Shown here: piece by piece, positions 26,573-35,006 of the stretch | Numbering within the stretch: the first letter of the stretch is position 1 | Layout of the letters: each line of letters starts with the position of its first letter | Source: Croceicoccus naphthovorans | GTDB taxonomy: Bacteria; Pseudomonadota; Alphaproteobacteria; Sphingomonadales; Sphingomonadaceae | Reading direction: 5' to 3' | Length of the DNA stretch: 64,000 nt | Assembly (NCBI RefSeq): GCF_001028705.1 | Contig: NZ_CP011770.1 | Location: forward strand, 561,501-625,500 | Position numbers and translations under genes: made by a program | Notes under the pieces: model-generated | Database searches by the model: none | Seen by the model: the letters and a program-made list of their open reading frames with translations, nothing else | What the model was told of the DNA's origin: nothing

Positions 26573-27526
26573 ATGAGGCCGCGCGTGACCGAAGCAGCCA
26601 TCTCCATTCGCAACCTGACCAAACGCTATGCCCCCACCGGACGGCAGGAGGAGGGCAAGCTTGCGCTGAACGACGTCAGCTTTGACGTGCCGCGCGGCGG
26701 GATATTCGGCCTGCTCGGCCCCAATGGCGCGGGCAAGTCGACGCTGATCAACATCATGGCGGGGCTGGTCGGCAAGACAAGCGGGTCGGTCGACATCTGG
26801 GGCTTCGACATCGACCGCGACCGGCGCAATGCCAAGGCGTCGATCGGCATCGTGCCGCAGGAAATCGTGTTCGACCCGTTCTTCACGCCCGCCGAAGTGC
26901 TGGACAACACCGCCGGATATTATGGCGTGCCAAAGGCGAAGCGGCGGACGGACGAACTGTTGCGCGCGGTGCACCTTTCGGACAAGGCCGATGCCTATGC
27001 GCGGTCGCTATCGGGCGGGATGAAGCGGCGGCTGCTGGTGGCCAAGGCTATGGTCCATTCGCCGCCGATCCTCGTGCTGGACGAACCGACTGCGGGCGTC
27101 GACGTCGACCTGCGGCGGCAGCTTTGGGAGCTGGTTGTCGACCTCAACCGCAAAGGCGTCACCGTGGTGCTGACCACGCATTACCTTGAGGAAGCGGAAC
27201 AGCTTTGCGACCGCATCGCGATCATCAACCACGGCAAGCTGATCGCCGACAAGCCCACGCGCGACCTGATCGCGATGGCGCGCGAAAAGGTCGTCGAACT
27301 GACGCTGGACCGCGACCTGACCGAAGCCCCGAGCCACGAGGCGTTCCGCAAGAGCGAGATTACCGGCGAGCGGTCGGTTGCGATCACCTATGACATGGAC
27401 CGGATGAACGCGGGCGACGTGCTGACCCTGCTGAACAACCAAGGCTATTCCATAGTGGACGTGACCACGCGTGAGGCGGACCTTGAGGACGTGTTCGTCC
27501 AGATGACGAGCGACCGCGCGACCTGA
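26573..27526 (+). CDS. ABC transporter ATP-binding subunit without adjacent permease
   Basis: 317 residues from ATG 26573; GTG 26585 is possible. A complete ABC-2 type ATPase: Walker A GLLGPNGAGKST, signature LSGGMKRRLLVAK, Walker B ILVLDEPTAGVD, and the H-loop TTHYLEEAEQ. The C-terminal extra domain (about 225 onward, ending DLEDVFVQMTS) is typical of drug, polysaccharide or Nod-factor exporter ATPases (CcmA/DrrA type). No membrane subunit lies next to it; the following gene is yqgE-like. The partner permease must be elsewhere or the protein acts alone. Confidence 0.88.
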   Translation: MRPRVTEAAISIRNLTKRYAPTGRQEEGKLALNDVSFDVPRGGIFGLLGPNGAGKSTLINIMAGLVGKTSGSVDIWGFDIDRDRRNAKASIGIVPQEIVFDPFFTPAEVLDNTAGYYGVPKAKRRTDELLRAVHLSDKADAYARSLSGGMKRRLLVAKAMVHSPPILVLDEPTAGVDVDLRRQLWELVVDLNRKGVTVVLTTHYLEEAEQLCDRIAIINHGKLIADKPTRDLIAMAREKVVELTLDRDLTEAPSHEAFRKSEITGERSVAITYDMDRMNAGDVLTLLNNQGYSIVDVTTREADLEDVFVQMTSDRAT

Positions 27527-27570
27527 ACCTTGCCCCTTCCGCTTCTCGCGCTCGACCCTATGTTGAGGGC

Positions 27571-28131
27571 ATGAGCGAAGGCGAGTACCTGAAAGGCCGC
27601 ATCCTGCTGGCGATGCCCGGCATGGGCGACCCCAATTTCGATCACGCGGTCATCCCGATCTTCATGCACGACGCAAACGGCGCCTTCGGCGTTGGCGTGG
27701 GCGCGCTGCGCGAGGGCATCACGCTGCATCGAATCCTGGAAGAACTGGACATCGAGCCGGGGCAGGCCCCCGATTGCGAAGTCCACCACGGCGGACCGGT
27801 CGAGCCGGGGCGCGGCTTCGTGCTACACGGCACCGATTATGAAGACGACAGCACGATGCCGGGCGGGCCACTGGGCGCGCTGTCCAGTTCGGTGGCGATC
27901 CTGCGCGCGATTGCAGAGGGTAAGGGGCCGCGCCAGTGGCTGATCGCGCTCGGCTATGCAGGCTGGGGCGAGGGGCAGCTGGACGAAGAGATGCACCGCC
28001 ACGGCTGGTATGCGGCGGACGGGAAACCGGAATTGCTGTTCGAAACCGCATGGCACGACCGCTGGGCCGCGACCTGGGCGGCAGAGGGTGTCGATCCGGC
28101 GCTGCTGGTGGGGCAGACCGGAACGGCCTAG
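27571..28131 (+). CDS. YqgE/AlgH family protein
   Basis: 186 residues of the YqgE/AlgH (UPF0301) family. The N-terminus LKGRILLAMPGMGDPNFDHAVIPIFMHDANGAFGVGVG and the central VHHGGPVEPGRGFVLHG are diagnostic. It is cytoplasmic with no catalytic motif; one homologue is linked to alginate regulation but the molecular role is unknown. It converges with the Nudix gene, and the two coding ends overlap by four bases. Confidence 0.92.
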   Translation: MSEGEYLKGRILLAMPGMGDPNFDHAVIPIFMHDANGAFGVGVGALREGITLHRILEELDIEPGQAPDCEVHHGGPVEPGRGFVLHGTDYEDDSTMPGGPLGALSSSVAILRAIAEGKGPRQWLIALGYAGWGEGQLDEEMHRHGWYAADGKPELLFETAWHDRWAATWAAEGVDPALLVGQTGTA

Positions 28132-28676
28132 CCGGTCGCGCGGCTCAGGATGTCAGCAGCCAAGAGCAAGAGCATGCGTACATCGACCGCCTTGCCCGCT
28201 GCGCGTTGGGCATCGAGAAACGCGCCAATATCGCCAAGTGGTACGCGGTGGACAGTAATGTCCTCGCCATGCACGCCGCCGCCGTCGCCGACTTTCGTCA
28301 GGCCTTTGGCGATTACCAGCGTGAAGCTTTCACTGACCATGCCGGGGCTGGACTGGAATTCGCCCGCGTCGATCAGTTCTGCGGCGCGGTAGCCGGTTTC
28401 TTCCTCAAGCTCGCGCCCGGCGGCATCCAGCGCGTGTTCGTCATCTTTTTCGTCATCGTCGCCGATCAGGCCTGCGGGCAGTTCGATACACGCGCGGCCC
28501 AACGGCGTGCGGACCTGTTCGACCAGCAGAACGTGTCCATCGTGTATTGCGAGGATGACCGCCGCGCGAATTTGGCGGGCGCGGCTGACGTATTCCCAGC
28601 GGCCCCGCTTTTTCGCGACGATCCACTTGCCTTCCCAAGCGATCTCCTCGGGCTGGTCCAGATCATGATGGTTCAA
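28128..28676 (-). CDS. Nudix hydrolase, ADP-ribose pyrophosphatase-like
   Basis: 182 residues starting with TTG 28676, which overlaps the stop of the upstream TPM gene as TTGA. The Nudix box AAGRELEEETGY is present, with the catalytic glutamates in REL and EE. It is preceded by a run of acidic residues (GDDDEKDDEHAL) that slightly lengthens the standard G-x5-E spacing. The overall pattern (AVILAIHDGHVLLVEQVR...IELPAGLI) resembles ADP-ribose or sugar-nucleotide pyrophosphatases. It is likely a house-cleaning enzyme; the exact substrate is not readable. Confidence 0.85.
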   Translation of the reverse strand: MNHHDLDQPEEIAWEGKWIVAKKRGRWEYVSRARQIRAAVILAIHDGHVLLVEQVRTPLGRACIELPAGLIGDDDEKDDEHALDAAGRELEEETGYRAAELIDAGEFQSSPGMVSESFTLVIAKGLTKVGDGGGVHGEDITVHRVPLGDIGAFLDAQRAAGKAVDVRMLLLLAADILSRATG

Positions 28677-29356
28677 AGTTCGATCAACCTGTCCGGCAAT
28701 TCGTTTTGATCGTCTTCCTCACGCGGGAAGTGTTGCGCCAGCACTTTGCCGACTTCCTCCACCGCCGCGATCATGCCGTCGGCCACGCGGCCTTCGCGGA
28801 CATGGCCGATCATCTGCGCCATCGCCTCGCCCCAGACCTCGGCCTCGACCTTTTCGGCAATGGCTGAATCGGCGACGATCTCTGCCCGGTGTTCTTGCAT
28901 GGACAGGTAGATCAGGATGCCGGTGCGGCCATGCGTGCGCCGCTCTGCGCCGACCTTGAACAGGTTCACCGCGCGGTCATGCGTGCGACGGGTCTTCACC
29001 GGACGGGGGATCAACAGGTATTTCAGCGGCGGCCACAGCTGCACCGCCCACGTGCCAAGAAACTTCAGGATGCCGAATGCCGCCGCGATGCCGAACAGCG
29101 TAGCAGGGCTCCATTCGGCGTTCCACTGGCCGGTCAGGTCGGCCAGCAAACCTAAATAGAAATCCGGGAAAATCGCCAGCACCGTGATCGCGGTGAAGGC
29201 GGCAAGGGCCGCCCAAGCCAGCGCAATGTCCGAATACCCATCGGACCGGCGCGCCAGCACGGTGACGATCTCGCCAGACGTCGTCAGTTCCGCTGCGGCT
29301 ACCGCGTCGGTGATCTGGCGATGCTCTGCTTCGGAAAGGTAGACAGGCGTGCTCAT
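28673..29356 (-). CDS. TPM domain membrane protein (second of pair)
   Basis: 227 residues from ATG 29356, which overlaps the stop of the preceding TPM gene by one base; the frame upstream is antisense-like arginine repeats and is not real. The TPM domain is visible as VYLSEAEHRQITDAVAAAELTTSGEIVTVL and later RTGILIYLSMQEHRAEIVAD. Two hydrophobic segments (about 50-75 and 85-110) interrupt it. TPM proteins are linked to photosystem repair in plants and envelope maintenance in bacteria. Part of a lemA-TPM-TPM-nudix unit. Confidence 0.88.
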   Translation of the reverse strand: MSTPVYLSEAEHRQITDAVAAAELTTSGEIVTVLARRSDGYSDIALAWAALAAFTAITVLAIFPDFYLGLLADLTGQWNAEWSPATLFGIAAAFGILKFLGTWAVQLWPPLKYLLIPRPVKTRRTHDRAVNLFKVGAERRTHGRTGILIYLSMQEHRAEIVADSAIAEKVEAEVWGEAMAQMIGHVREGRVADGMIAAVEEVGKVLAQHFPREEDDQNELPDRLIEL

Positions 29357-30195
29357 CACCAGCTCCCGCTCGCGCCGCCGCCGTTGAAGCCGCCGCCTCC
29401 GCCGCCGAAGCCGCCAAACCCTCCGCCGCTGGAAAAGCCGCCTCCGCCGGACGACCATCCGCCGCCTCGGCCCGATGCGTGGCGGGCCAGTTCGCTGGCA
29501 CCCCACATCACGACCCACGGGCTGATCCCGCCGCCTCGGCGATAGCGCCGACCGCGACCCCGCCGTCCGAACATTGCGGCGAACAGGACGATCATCATGA
29601 TCCAGAAGAACACTGCCGGAATGCTGGCGGTCGTCATCTCGCGCCCGATGGCTTCGCGCCGCGCGGCCTCTGCCTCCTCAATGGCGCGGGCTTCTGCCGG
29701 GTCCATGTCGAGCTGGGCGATGATCCCATCGACCCCGGCGACGATGCCGCCCGCCATGTCGCCCGCCTTGAATTGCGGAACGACCGTATCGCGGATGATC
29801 CGCCCGCTCATGATGTCGGTCATCCGGCCTTGTAGCCCGCGGGCAACCTCGATGCGCAATTCGCGCTCCTTGGGCGCGACGACGAAGAGCAGGCCGTTCT
29901 CGGTCTCTGCCCCGCCGATGTCCCAGTCCCGCGCGACCGCGTTCGCATAAGTCTCGATCGGTTGACCTTCCAGCGAGGGCGCGGTCAGGACGATCACCGC
30001 CCGGCCGGTGCTCTCGTTATAGGCGCGCAGCTTCTGATCCAGCGCGGCCTCCTGATCGGGCGGCAGCAGGTCGGCATAGTCCGCGACCGGCCCCTCTGGC
30101 CGTTCGGGCATGGCTGCGCGGGCCGGCGCCGCGATCAGGCCCGCCAGCAGCATCACGGCTGCCAGCAGGCGCAGAAAAGGCTTCCAATCGGGCAT
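29356..30195 (-). CDS. TPM domain protein with signal peptide and glycine-rich tail (YgcG-like)
   Basis: 279 residues. A signal sequence (LLAAVMLLAGLIAAPARAA) is followed by the TPM domain with VADYADLLPPDQEAALDQKLRAY and GAETENGLLFVVAPKERELRIEV, the conserved core of YgcG-type proteins. A transmembrane helix near 205-225 (IPAVFFWIMMIVLFAAMF) and a C-terminal tail of about 45 glycine-rich residues end the protein. It is exported with a single C-terminal anchor. It lies 15 bp behind lemA, the usual neighbour in many bacteria. Confidence 0.9.
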   Translation of the reverse strand: MPDWKPFLRLLAAVMLLAGLIAAPARAAMPERPEGPVADYADLLPPDQEAALDQKLRAYNESTGRAVIVLTAPSLEGQPIETYANAVARDWDIGGAETENGLLFVVAPKERELRIEVARGLQGRMTDIMSGRIIRDTVVPQFKAGDMAGGIVAGVDGIIAQLDMDPAEARAIEEAEAARREAIGREMTTASIPAVFFWIMMIVLFAAMFGRRGRGRRYRRGGGISPWVVMWGASELARHASGRGGGWSSGGGGFSSGGGFGGFGGGGGGFNGGGASGSW

Positions 30196-30209
30196 TGCGA
30201 TGCGTGCGA

Positions 30210-30884
30210 TCAGTTGGCGGCCGCCGCCGGTTCGTCGGCCACGGCATTGTCGTTCGCGGCAGGCGCAGGGGCGCCCATGGTGCCGAAATCGACGGTCGGC
30301 GCGCCGCCCTGTGCGGCGGCATCGGCCTCGAACGGGACCATCGGCTTTGCACCATGGATGATCTTGGCTCCGATGATGTCGGGGAAGGTGCGGATCGTGG
30401 TGTTATAGTCCTGCACCGCCTGGTTGTACCGCTGGCGCGAGTTGGAAATACGGTTCTCCGCACCCTCTAGCGCCGTCATCAGGTCGGCGAAGCGCGCCTG
30501 GCTCTGCAACTGCGGATAGTTTTCCACTACGGTGCGCAGCTGGCCCAGCGCCTGCGTCAGCTGGTTCTGCGCCTCTGAAAAGCGGCGCAGTTCTTCCGGG
30601 TTCGACAAGTCGTCGGTCGTGATGTTGATGCTCGTCGCAGCAGCACGGGCATTGGTGACGTTGGTCAGGATCTGCGTTTCGGAAGCGGCGGCGGCCTGCA
30701 CCGTGCTGACCAGATTGGGGACGAGATCGGCGCGGCGCTGATAGTCGCTCTGCACATCGGCCCAGCGCGCCTTCACGTTCTCCTCCTGCGTCGGGACGGA
30801 ATTGATACCGCATGCGGCAAGCGTCATCGCGGCAAGCCCGGCAATGGCAAAGCGCATCGCGCGGGAAATGGAACCGGTGGTCAT
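30210..30884 (-). CDS. LemA family lipoprotein
   Basis: 224 residues. A lipobox in MTLAACGIN suggests an acylated N-terminus at about Cys25, followed by the LemA coiled-coil fold: VPTQEENVKARWADVQSDYQRRADLVPNLV, TNARAAATSI and the NSRQRYNQAVQDYNTTIRTFP segment are all classic. The C-terminus has a short alanine/proline tail. LemA proteins are envelope proteins of unknown biochemical role, usually encoded with TPM proteins, as here. Confidence 0.92.
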   Translation of the reverse strand: MTTGSISRAMRFAIAGLAAMTLAACGINSVPTQEENVKARWADVQSDYQRRADLVPNLVSTVQAAAASETQILTNVTNARAAATSINITTDDLSNPEELRRFSEAQNQLTQALGQLRTVVENYPQLQSQARFADLMTALEGAENRISNSRQRYNQAVQDYNTTIRTFPDIIGAKIIHGAKPMVPFEADAAAQGGAPTVDFGTMGAPAPAANDNAVADEPAAAAN

Positions 30885-31094
30885 CTGGCGAAATCCCTCT
30901 CGTCAAAAGGCCGCATGGCGGGCCCGTACCTCACAAGGTGTGTTAGCAATATAAGGCGGTTTCGGAAGGCTGCAACAGGGAGAAGGGCGCAACCTGACGG
31001 GGATTGTCATACGCGGACGCTTGCACCCGGGGGCGCAATGGGCAGGATGCGGTCGGGTCGTACGATAGCAGGCTGACAAGGAAGCGGGGAAGAC

Positions 31095-31535
31095 ATGCTG
31101 TCCGAATTCAAGAAATTCATCGCCAAGGGCAATGTCATGGATCTTGCCGTGGCGGTCATCATCGGCGCGGCGTTCGGCGCCATCGTGAAATCGCTAACCG
31201 ACGAAGTGATCATGCCGGTTGTCGGCGCGATCTTCGGCGGGGCGGATTTCTCCAACTATTTCATCTTGCTCGACACGCCAGAGGGCTACGAAGGCCCGCT
31301 CGACAACTACCTCGCGCTGAAAGAGGCCGGGGCGGCGATGATCGGGTACGGCGCGTTCATCACGGCGGTCGTCAATTTCGTGATCCTTGCCTTCATCATC
31401 TTCATGCTGGTGCGCACCGCGAACAAGATCATGGAAGCAACGAAGGAAGAGGAAACGGCCGCCGCTCCGCCTCAGGGCCCGAGCGAAACCGACCTGCTGA
31501 AAGAGATTCTGGAAGAGCTGAAGAAGCGCCCGTAA
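31095..31535 (+). CDS. mscL: Large-conductance mechanosensitive channel
   Basis: 146 residues. The N-terminal helix and TM1 (MLSEFKKFIAKGNVMDLAVA followed by VIIGAAFGAIVKSLTDEVIMPVVG) are diagnostic of MscL. TM2 follows (GAFITAVVNFVILAFIIFMLV), and the C-terminal bundle carries NKIMEATKEEE and LLKEILEELKK. It opens under membrane tension to release solutes during hypo-osmotic shock. It is divergent from lemA with 210 bp between; the ssrA promoter starts 12 bp after its stop. Confidence 0.97.
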   Translation: MLSEFKKFIAKGNVMDLAVAVIIGAAFGAIVKSLTDEVIMPVVGAIFGGADFSNYFILLDTPEGYEGPLDNYLALKEAGAAMIGYGAFITAVVNFVILAFIIFMLVRTANKIMEATKEEETAAAPPQGPSETDLLKEILEELKKRP

Positions 31536-31546
31536 CGGCGCTCACT

Positions 31547-31574
31547 TCACATTAAGCGATCCATCGCTATATGG
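31547..31574 (+). promoter_or_regulatory. Probable ssrA promoter with AGCGATCCATCGCT palindrome
   Basis: TTCACA (31547-31552) and TATATG (31569-31574) are spaced by 16 bp, and the spacer contains the palindrome AGCGAT-CC-ATCGCT (31556-31569). The same palindrome/-10 fusion is seen at 22258. The palindrome would put a bound protein between the -35 and -10 boxes. Confidence 0.5.
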
Positions 31575-31579
31575 AGTCG

Positions 31580-31935
31580 TGCCGGTTTCGGCCGGCTATG
31601 GCGATAAATTGCGGTGTGCAATAGGCACAGCGGACCCGGGGGCAGTACCCGGCGGCTCCACCAAATGCTCCGTTGTCGGGGGCTGGATCATGGGGCCGAA
31701 CCAGGATCGACGTGTGTTGAAAGGCACTGTTTTCGCCCGGGCTGAGTAACCCGTTCAAGGCTCAAAACACACAAGTGCCAACGATAACGAAGCACTCGCT
31801 CTCGCTGCGTAACCTGACGGCCTAACGGCCTGATCTTACAAAGCTAAAGCGCGGTTGGACCCACCGGGCAACAGAAGGGATACCGGGGCCCCGGGGAGAG
31901 GCTAGCAACAGAATCTCCCCACCTATTCCCTAGAG
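31580..31935 (+). ncRNA. ssrA: tmRNA, split and circularly permuted (ssrA)
   Basis: Rescues stalled ribosomes. The acceptor half comes first and ends with the T-arm GGACCCGGGGGCAGTACCC and CGGCTCCACCA at 31653-31663. A short spacer follows, and the coding half starts near GGGGCTG (31679-31685), which can pair with CGGCTCC as the acceptor stem. The mRNA-like tag at 31777-31812 reads A-N-D-N-E-A-L-A-L-A-A-stop. Permuted two-piece tmRNA is typical of alphaproteobacteria. The outer ends are estimates: the 5' end from the promoter and the 3' end from the last pseudoknot-like hairpin. Processing removes the spacer, giving two RNAs. Confidence 0.93.
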
Positions 31936-32077
31936 ATTTGGTCGGCTCGGTTGGAAGTGGTATCCTGCCCCGGCTGATCCGACGCCGCGCGACGGGTACG
32001 ACCCCGATGCGCACGATGTCCCGGCAGCCGGCGCGAACGGCCCGCCGAAGCCCGGCCTGTATCGGGAGACTTGTTCG

Positions 32078-32281
32078 ATGCGAAAGATCGGCGAAGAAAT
32101 CCACGTCAGCACCGACGAGGCACGCGGCGGCGATACGCCGCACGTCATGCGCTATGTCCTGATGTTCAGCCTGTTGCTTGCGATCATCCTGCTGTCAGCC
32201 GTCTGGATGTTCGGCGCGTGGCAGCAAGCCCCTGCCGATGGCTGGCCGGTGTCGGCGGACGAGCACGCGCTGGGCGGCTGA
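32078..32281 (+). CDS. Small single-span membrane protein, unknown
   Basis: 67 residues, preceded by GGGAGA 11 bp before the ATG. One hydrophobic helix (VMRYVLMFSLLLAIILLSAVWMF) lies in the middle, with short polar ends. It is not recognised, but the combination of an SD sequence, a clean hydrophobic span and codon use like the neighbours suggests a real gene. It lies about 140 bp downstream of ssrA. Confidence 0.6.
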   Translation: MRKIGEEIHVSTDEARGGDTPHVMRYVLMFSLLLAIILLSAVWMFGAWQQAPADGWPVSADEHALGG

Positions 32282-32297
32282 GCGAGCGGCACGGCGC

Positions 32298-32332
32298 AAA
32301 AAAAGGGGCGCTCCCCGTAAAGGCAGCGCCCC
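32298..32332 (-). terminator. Rho-independent terminator for the 32364-32624 gene
   Basis: Read on the minus strand, GGGGCGCT pairs perfectly with AGCGCCCC (plus 32325-32332 with 32305-32312) around a 12-base loop. It is followed by seven T residues (plus-strand A run 32298-32304). It lies about 30 bp after the stop of the small membrane protein gene. The hairpin may also slow transcription from the other side, but that side lacks a T tract. Confidence 0.85.
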
Positions 32333-32363
32333 GTTAGGCTTGGCTAGCAGTTCTTCAAATGCG

Positions 32364-32624
32364 TCAGGCGTCGGCGGGCACAGCCTTGGCCTGATCGAGA
32401 GTCTTTTCGTGCCGGATGCAATCGAGGATCTTGGCCCCGGCCAGAAATACGGAACCGGTGCAGGCCAGAAAAAGCAGCTTGCCACCGATGCCCGGATACT
32501 GACCGATATAGGCTGTTCCACGCTCTGCGGCACCAAGGGCGAGTGCGTATATCACCATGAACGCTTCCAATCGCGTCTTGATGACAAACAGCCGTTTCAC
32601 CTTCTTGAGCCTGGCGCCGATCAC
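32364..32624 (-). CDS. Small membrane protein with two hydrophobic segments, unknown
   Basis: 86 residues: basic start MIGARLKKVKRLFVIKTRLEAF, then two hydrophobic segments (MVIYALALGAAERG and GGKLLFLACTGSVFLAGAKILD) separated by a short turn, and a charged tail. The pattern recalls a small protein found in many Erythrobacteraceae, but I cannot name a family. It has its own strong terminator downstream and a 100-bp upstream gap to astB. Confidence 0.7.
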   Translation of the reverse strand: MIGARLKKVKRLFVIKTRLEAFMVIYALALGAAERGTAYIGQYPGIGGKLLFLACTGSVFLAGAKILDCIRHEKTLDQAKAVPADA

Positions 32625-32728
32625 AGCTGACCTACCGTCCTTTCTCGCTTCCGTTGCGGCTCGCCGTAAAGTGGCGGGCGTTCACGTTAAGAAAACAGTA
32701 ACTCTTGAGAAGTTCCGAGGCAAAGACG

Positions 32729-33973
32729 TTAACCAAGATCCTTAAGATTCAGAGATTCCAGCAATAATTCGCGTGCGCGGATGACTTGGGCGGCGGTTTC
32801 GGGCCTGCCGATGTCTTGCGGGGGCAGAGACTCGGGCCAGGAATCTGCGATAACGGATTCGATTTGTGCGGCCTTGTCCTCGGTCAGCAGGAAGCGTTGA
32901 TCGACGGTTGCCGGATCGGCGACGACGCGCAGGCGAAGGCACGCGGGGCCGCCGCCATTGGCCATCGATTGCCGTACGTCGACGGGCAGCACCTGCCTGA
33001 TCGGGCCGTTACCCGCCAGCATCGTTTCGAGCCAACCCCAGACGGCGGGATTGTCCTGACACTCGCTGGGTACGATCAGGGCCATACCGTCTGAGGGAAG
33101 GGTGACGAGCTGCGCGTTGAAGAGATAGCTGGTGATCGCATCTTCAAGGCTGACGGCGCTGGCCGGAACTTCGACGATCTCGGCACCCGGCACGGCGTTG
33201 CGGATCGCGGTGTATGCACCCTCGCGGTCGGCAAAGGCCTGTTCGTGGCAGAACAGGACATGTTCGTTTGCTACGGCGACCACGTCGTTATGAAACGCGC
33301 CAGCGGCGATGGCTTCGGGGGCCTGTTCGATGAACAGCGCATTATGCAGACCGTGGCGGCGGGCGATGGCACGGCTGGCCTGTTCGTGCTGGCGCGCGGG
33401 GAAGCGGCCGCCCGGGCGGCCGTAAACGAAAATCTCGGTGCAGGCCGCATCGTGCGCCTTGCCCATCCGCATGTGGTTGGCTGCGCCCTCGTCACCGAAG
33501 GTTCCCGGCACCGGGCCGTGGACGGCGAAGGCGTCCTCGTTCGCGAAAGCGAGCCGCAGTTGCGCCAGCGTAGCGGGCCATTCGATCGACCGATGCGGCA
33601 TCGATACAAGATTCGCGACCGTCAGGTGGCAACGCCCATCGGAGGTATCGGGCGCTGGGCTGACCGTCGCGGCGTTGGCGGTCCACATCGAACTGGCCGA
33701 CCATGCCATCGCCTGCAGTGCCGGATCGGCGGTCTCGTCGAAGGAGACGTTTTCGAGAAACGCGGGATTGGGCCGGGGCAGGGGCAGGAAGAAGCCCTGC
33801 GTCAGCCCCAGCGCCATGTTGTGCCGCATCTTGGCAAGGCCCTGCAGCGCAGCGGCGCGCGGATATGCGACCTTGCCCGCGTTGCTGGTCGCGGCAAGGT
33901 TGCCGAGGCTGAGGCCAGAATAGTTGTGGCTTGGACCGACGATCCCGTCGAAGTTGATCTCTACCAGCGCCAT
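32729..33973 (-). CDS. astB: N-succinylarginine dihydrolase
   Basis: Second step of the arginine succinyltransferase pathway: hydrolyses N2-succinylarginine to succinylornithine, two ammonia and CO2. 414 residues from ATG 33973. The N-terminus VEINFDGIVGPSHNYSGLS, the histidine region HNDVVAVANEHVLFCHE and the C-terminal GGGPACLRLRV with the catalytic cysteine are diagnostic. The start overlaps the astA stop by one base. It supplies nitrogen and carbon from arginine; the later steps are not all present in this window. Confidence 0.95.
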   Translation of the reverse strand: MALVEINFDGIVGPSHNYSGLSLGNLAATSNAGKVAYPRAAALQGLAKMRHNMALGLTQGFFLPLPRPNPAFLENVSFDETADPALQAMAWSASSMWTANAATVSPAPDTSDGRCHLTVANLVSMPHRSIEWPATLAQLRLAFANEDAFAVHGPVPGTFGDEGAANHMRMGKAHDAACTEIFVYGRPGGRFPARQHEQASRAIARRHGLHNALFIEQAPEAIAAGAFHNDVVAVANEHVLFCHEQAFADREGAYTAIRNAVPGAEIVEVPASAVSLEDAITSYLFNAQLVTLPSDGMALIVPSECQDNPAVWGWLETMLAGNGPIRQVLPVDVRQSMANGGGPACLRLRVVADPATVDQRFLLTEDKAAQIESVIADSWPESLPPQDIGRPETAAQVIRARELLLESLNLKDLG

Positions 33974-34989
33974 CAGCGCGTCGCCCAGCAAACGGAGTCG
34001 TCAGCCGCTACGCACAGTGCCTGACGCGCCCTCGCCTCGATGGCCACCGATCCATCCTCGTTCGCCTGTATGCGTGAGAGGCAGCAGCGGAAGTCCGCCA
34101 GATGGCCGGTCGCGACGATACCCTTGCGACCGTTCGCCGGGTCGACGCTGTCGACCGTGGCCCGCTGGGACGCGGCGATTGTCTTTACCGAGTCTGTGCG
34201 GATCGTCATCGTCGGGCCGCCGTCGAAGATGTCGATATAGTTTTCCCAAGCGAAGCCTTCATCCTCCAGCATCCGCATCGCGGGCCTGCCGCTTTCGTGT
34301 GGAACGCCGATGGCGGCGCGGGCGTCATCGGAAATCATCGCGGTATAGATCGGGTGGCGCGGCATCAGGTCGGCGATGAACTGGTTGCCGTTGAGTGCGT
34401 TGAAATCGTCCGCCTCGCGAAAGCTCATGCCGAAGAACCGGCCAGCGACGCCGTCCCAGAACGGCGAATTGCCATGGCCGTCGACGATGCCGCGCAATTC
34501 GGCGAGCAAGCGATCGGCAAAGCGCGCGCGGTGCATGGCGATGAAAAGGTACCGGCTGCGCGCCAGCAAGAGGCCGAGCCCGCCTGCGCGGGCCGAGGGG
34601 TGCAGGAACAACCCGCCGACCTCGCTCGACCCTTCAAGGTCGGTGACGAATTGCAGGCTCTGGTTGCGGAACGTGCGGTCCAGTTCGCGCGAATACGCGG
34701 TGTGGCTGGTGATGCGATACGAATAAAACGGCCATGACATGCCGACGCGGCTGAAAATCTGGCACGTACCGCGGATTGCGCCGGTCTCGGCATCTTCCAG
34801 CACCAGCACGAACAGGTCGTCCGCCAGTTCGTCGCTCGTGCGCGAAATCGCCTCCGCCGATCGGGCCAGCTTCGCCTCCAGCGCGGGCCGGTTGGCCGGC
34901 AGATTGGTGAACCCGCCCCCGGTCAGCTTCGCCATTTCGTACATCGCTTCAAGATCGTCGGGGCGCGCGGGGCGCATTACATATGTCAT
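33973..34989 (-). CDS. astA: Arginine N-succinyltransferase
   Basis: First step of the AST pathway, transferring succinyl from succinyl-CoA to L-arginine. 338 residues from ATG 34989; the frame reaches 35226 but the extension is antisense to the M20 hydrolase. The start MRPARPDDLEAMYEMAKLTGGGFTNLP and the segments VGGLFLHPSARAGGLG and HPIYTAMI are clear family hallmarks. The stop overlaps astB. An M20 hydrolase gene ends 18 bp upstream. Confidence 0.95.
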   Translation of the reverse strand: MTYVMRPARPDDLEAMYEMAKLTGGGFTNLPANRPALEAKLARSAEAISRTSDELADDLFVLVLEDAETGAIRGTCQIFSRVGMSWPFYSYRITSHTAYSRELDRTFRNQSLQFVTDLEGSSEVGGLFLHPSARAGGLGLLLARSRYLFIAMHRARFADRLLAELRGIVDGHGNSPFWDGVAGRFFGMSFREADDFNALNGNQFIADLMPRHPIYTAMISDDARAAIGVPHESGRPAMRMLEDEGFAWENYIDIFDGGPTMTIRTDSVKTIAASQRATVDSVDPANGRKGIVATGHLADFRCCLSRIQANEDGSVAIEARARQALCVAADDSVCWATR

Positions 34990-35006
34990 GAAGTGCAGTC
35001 TTTCGC

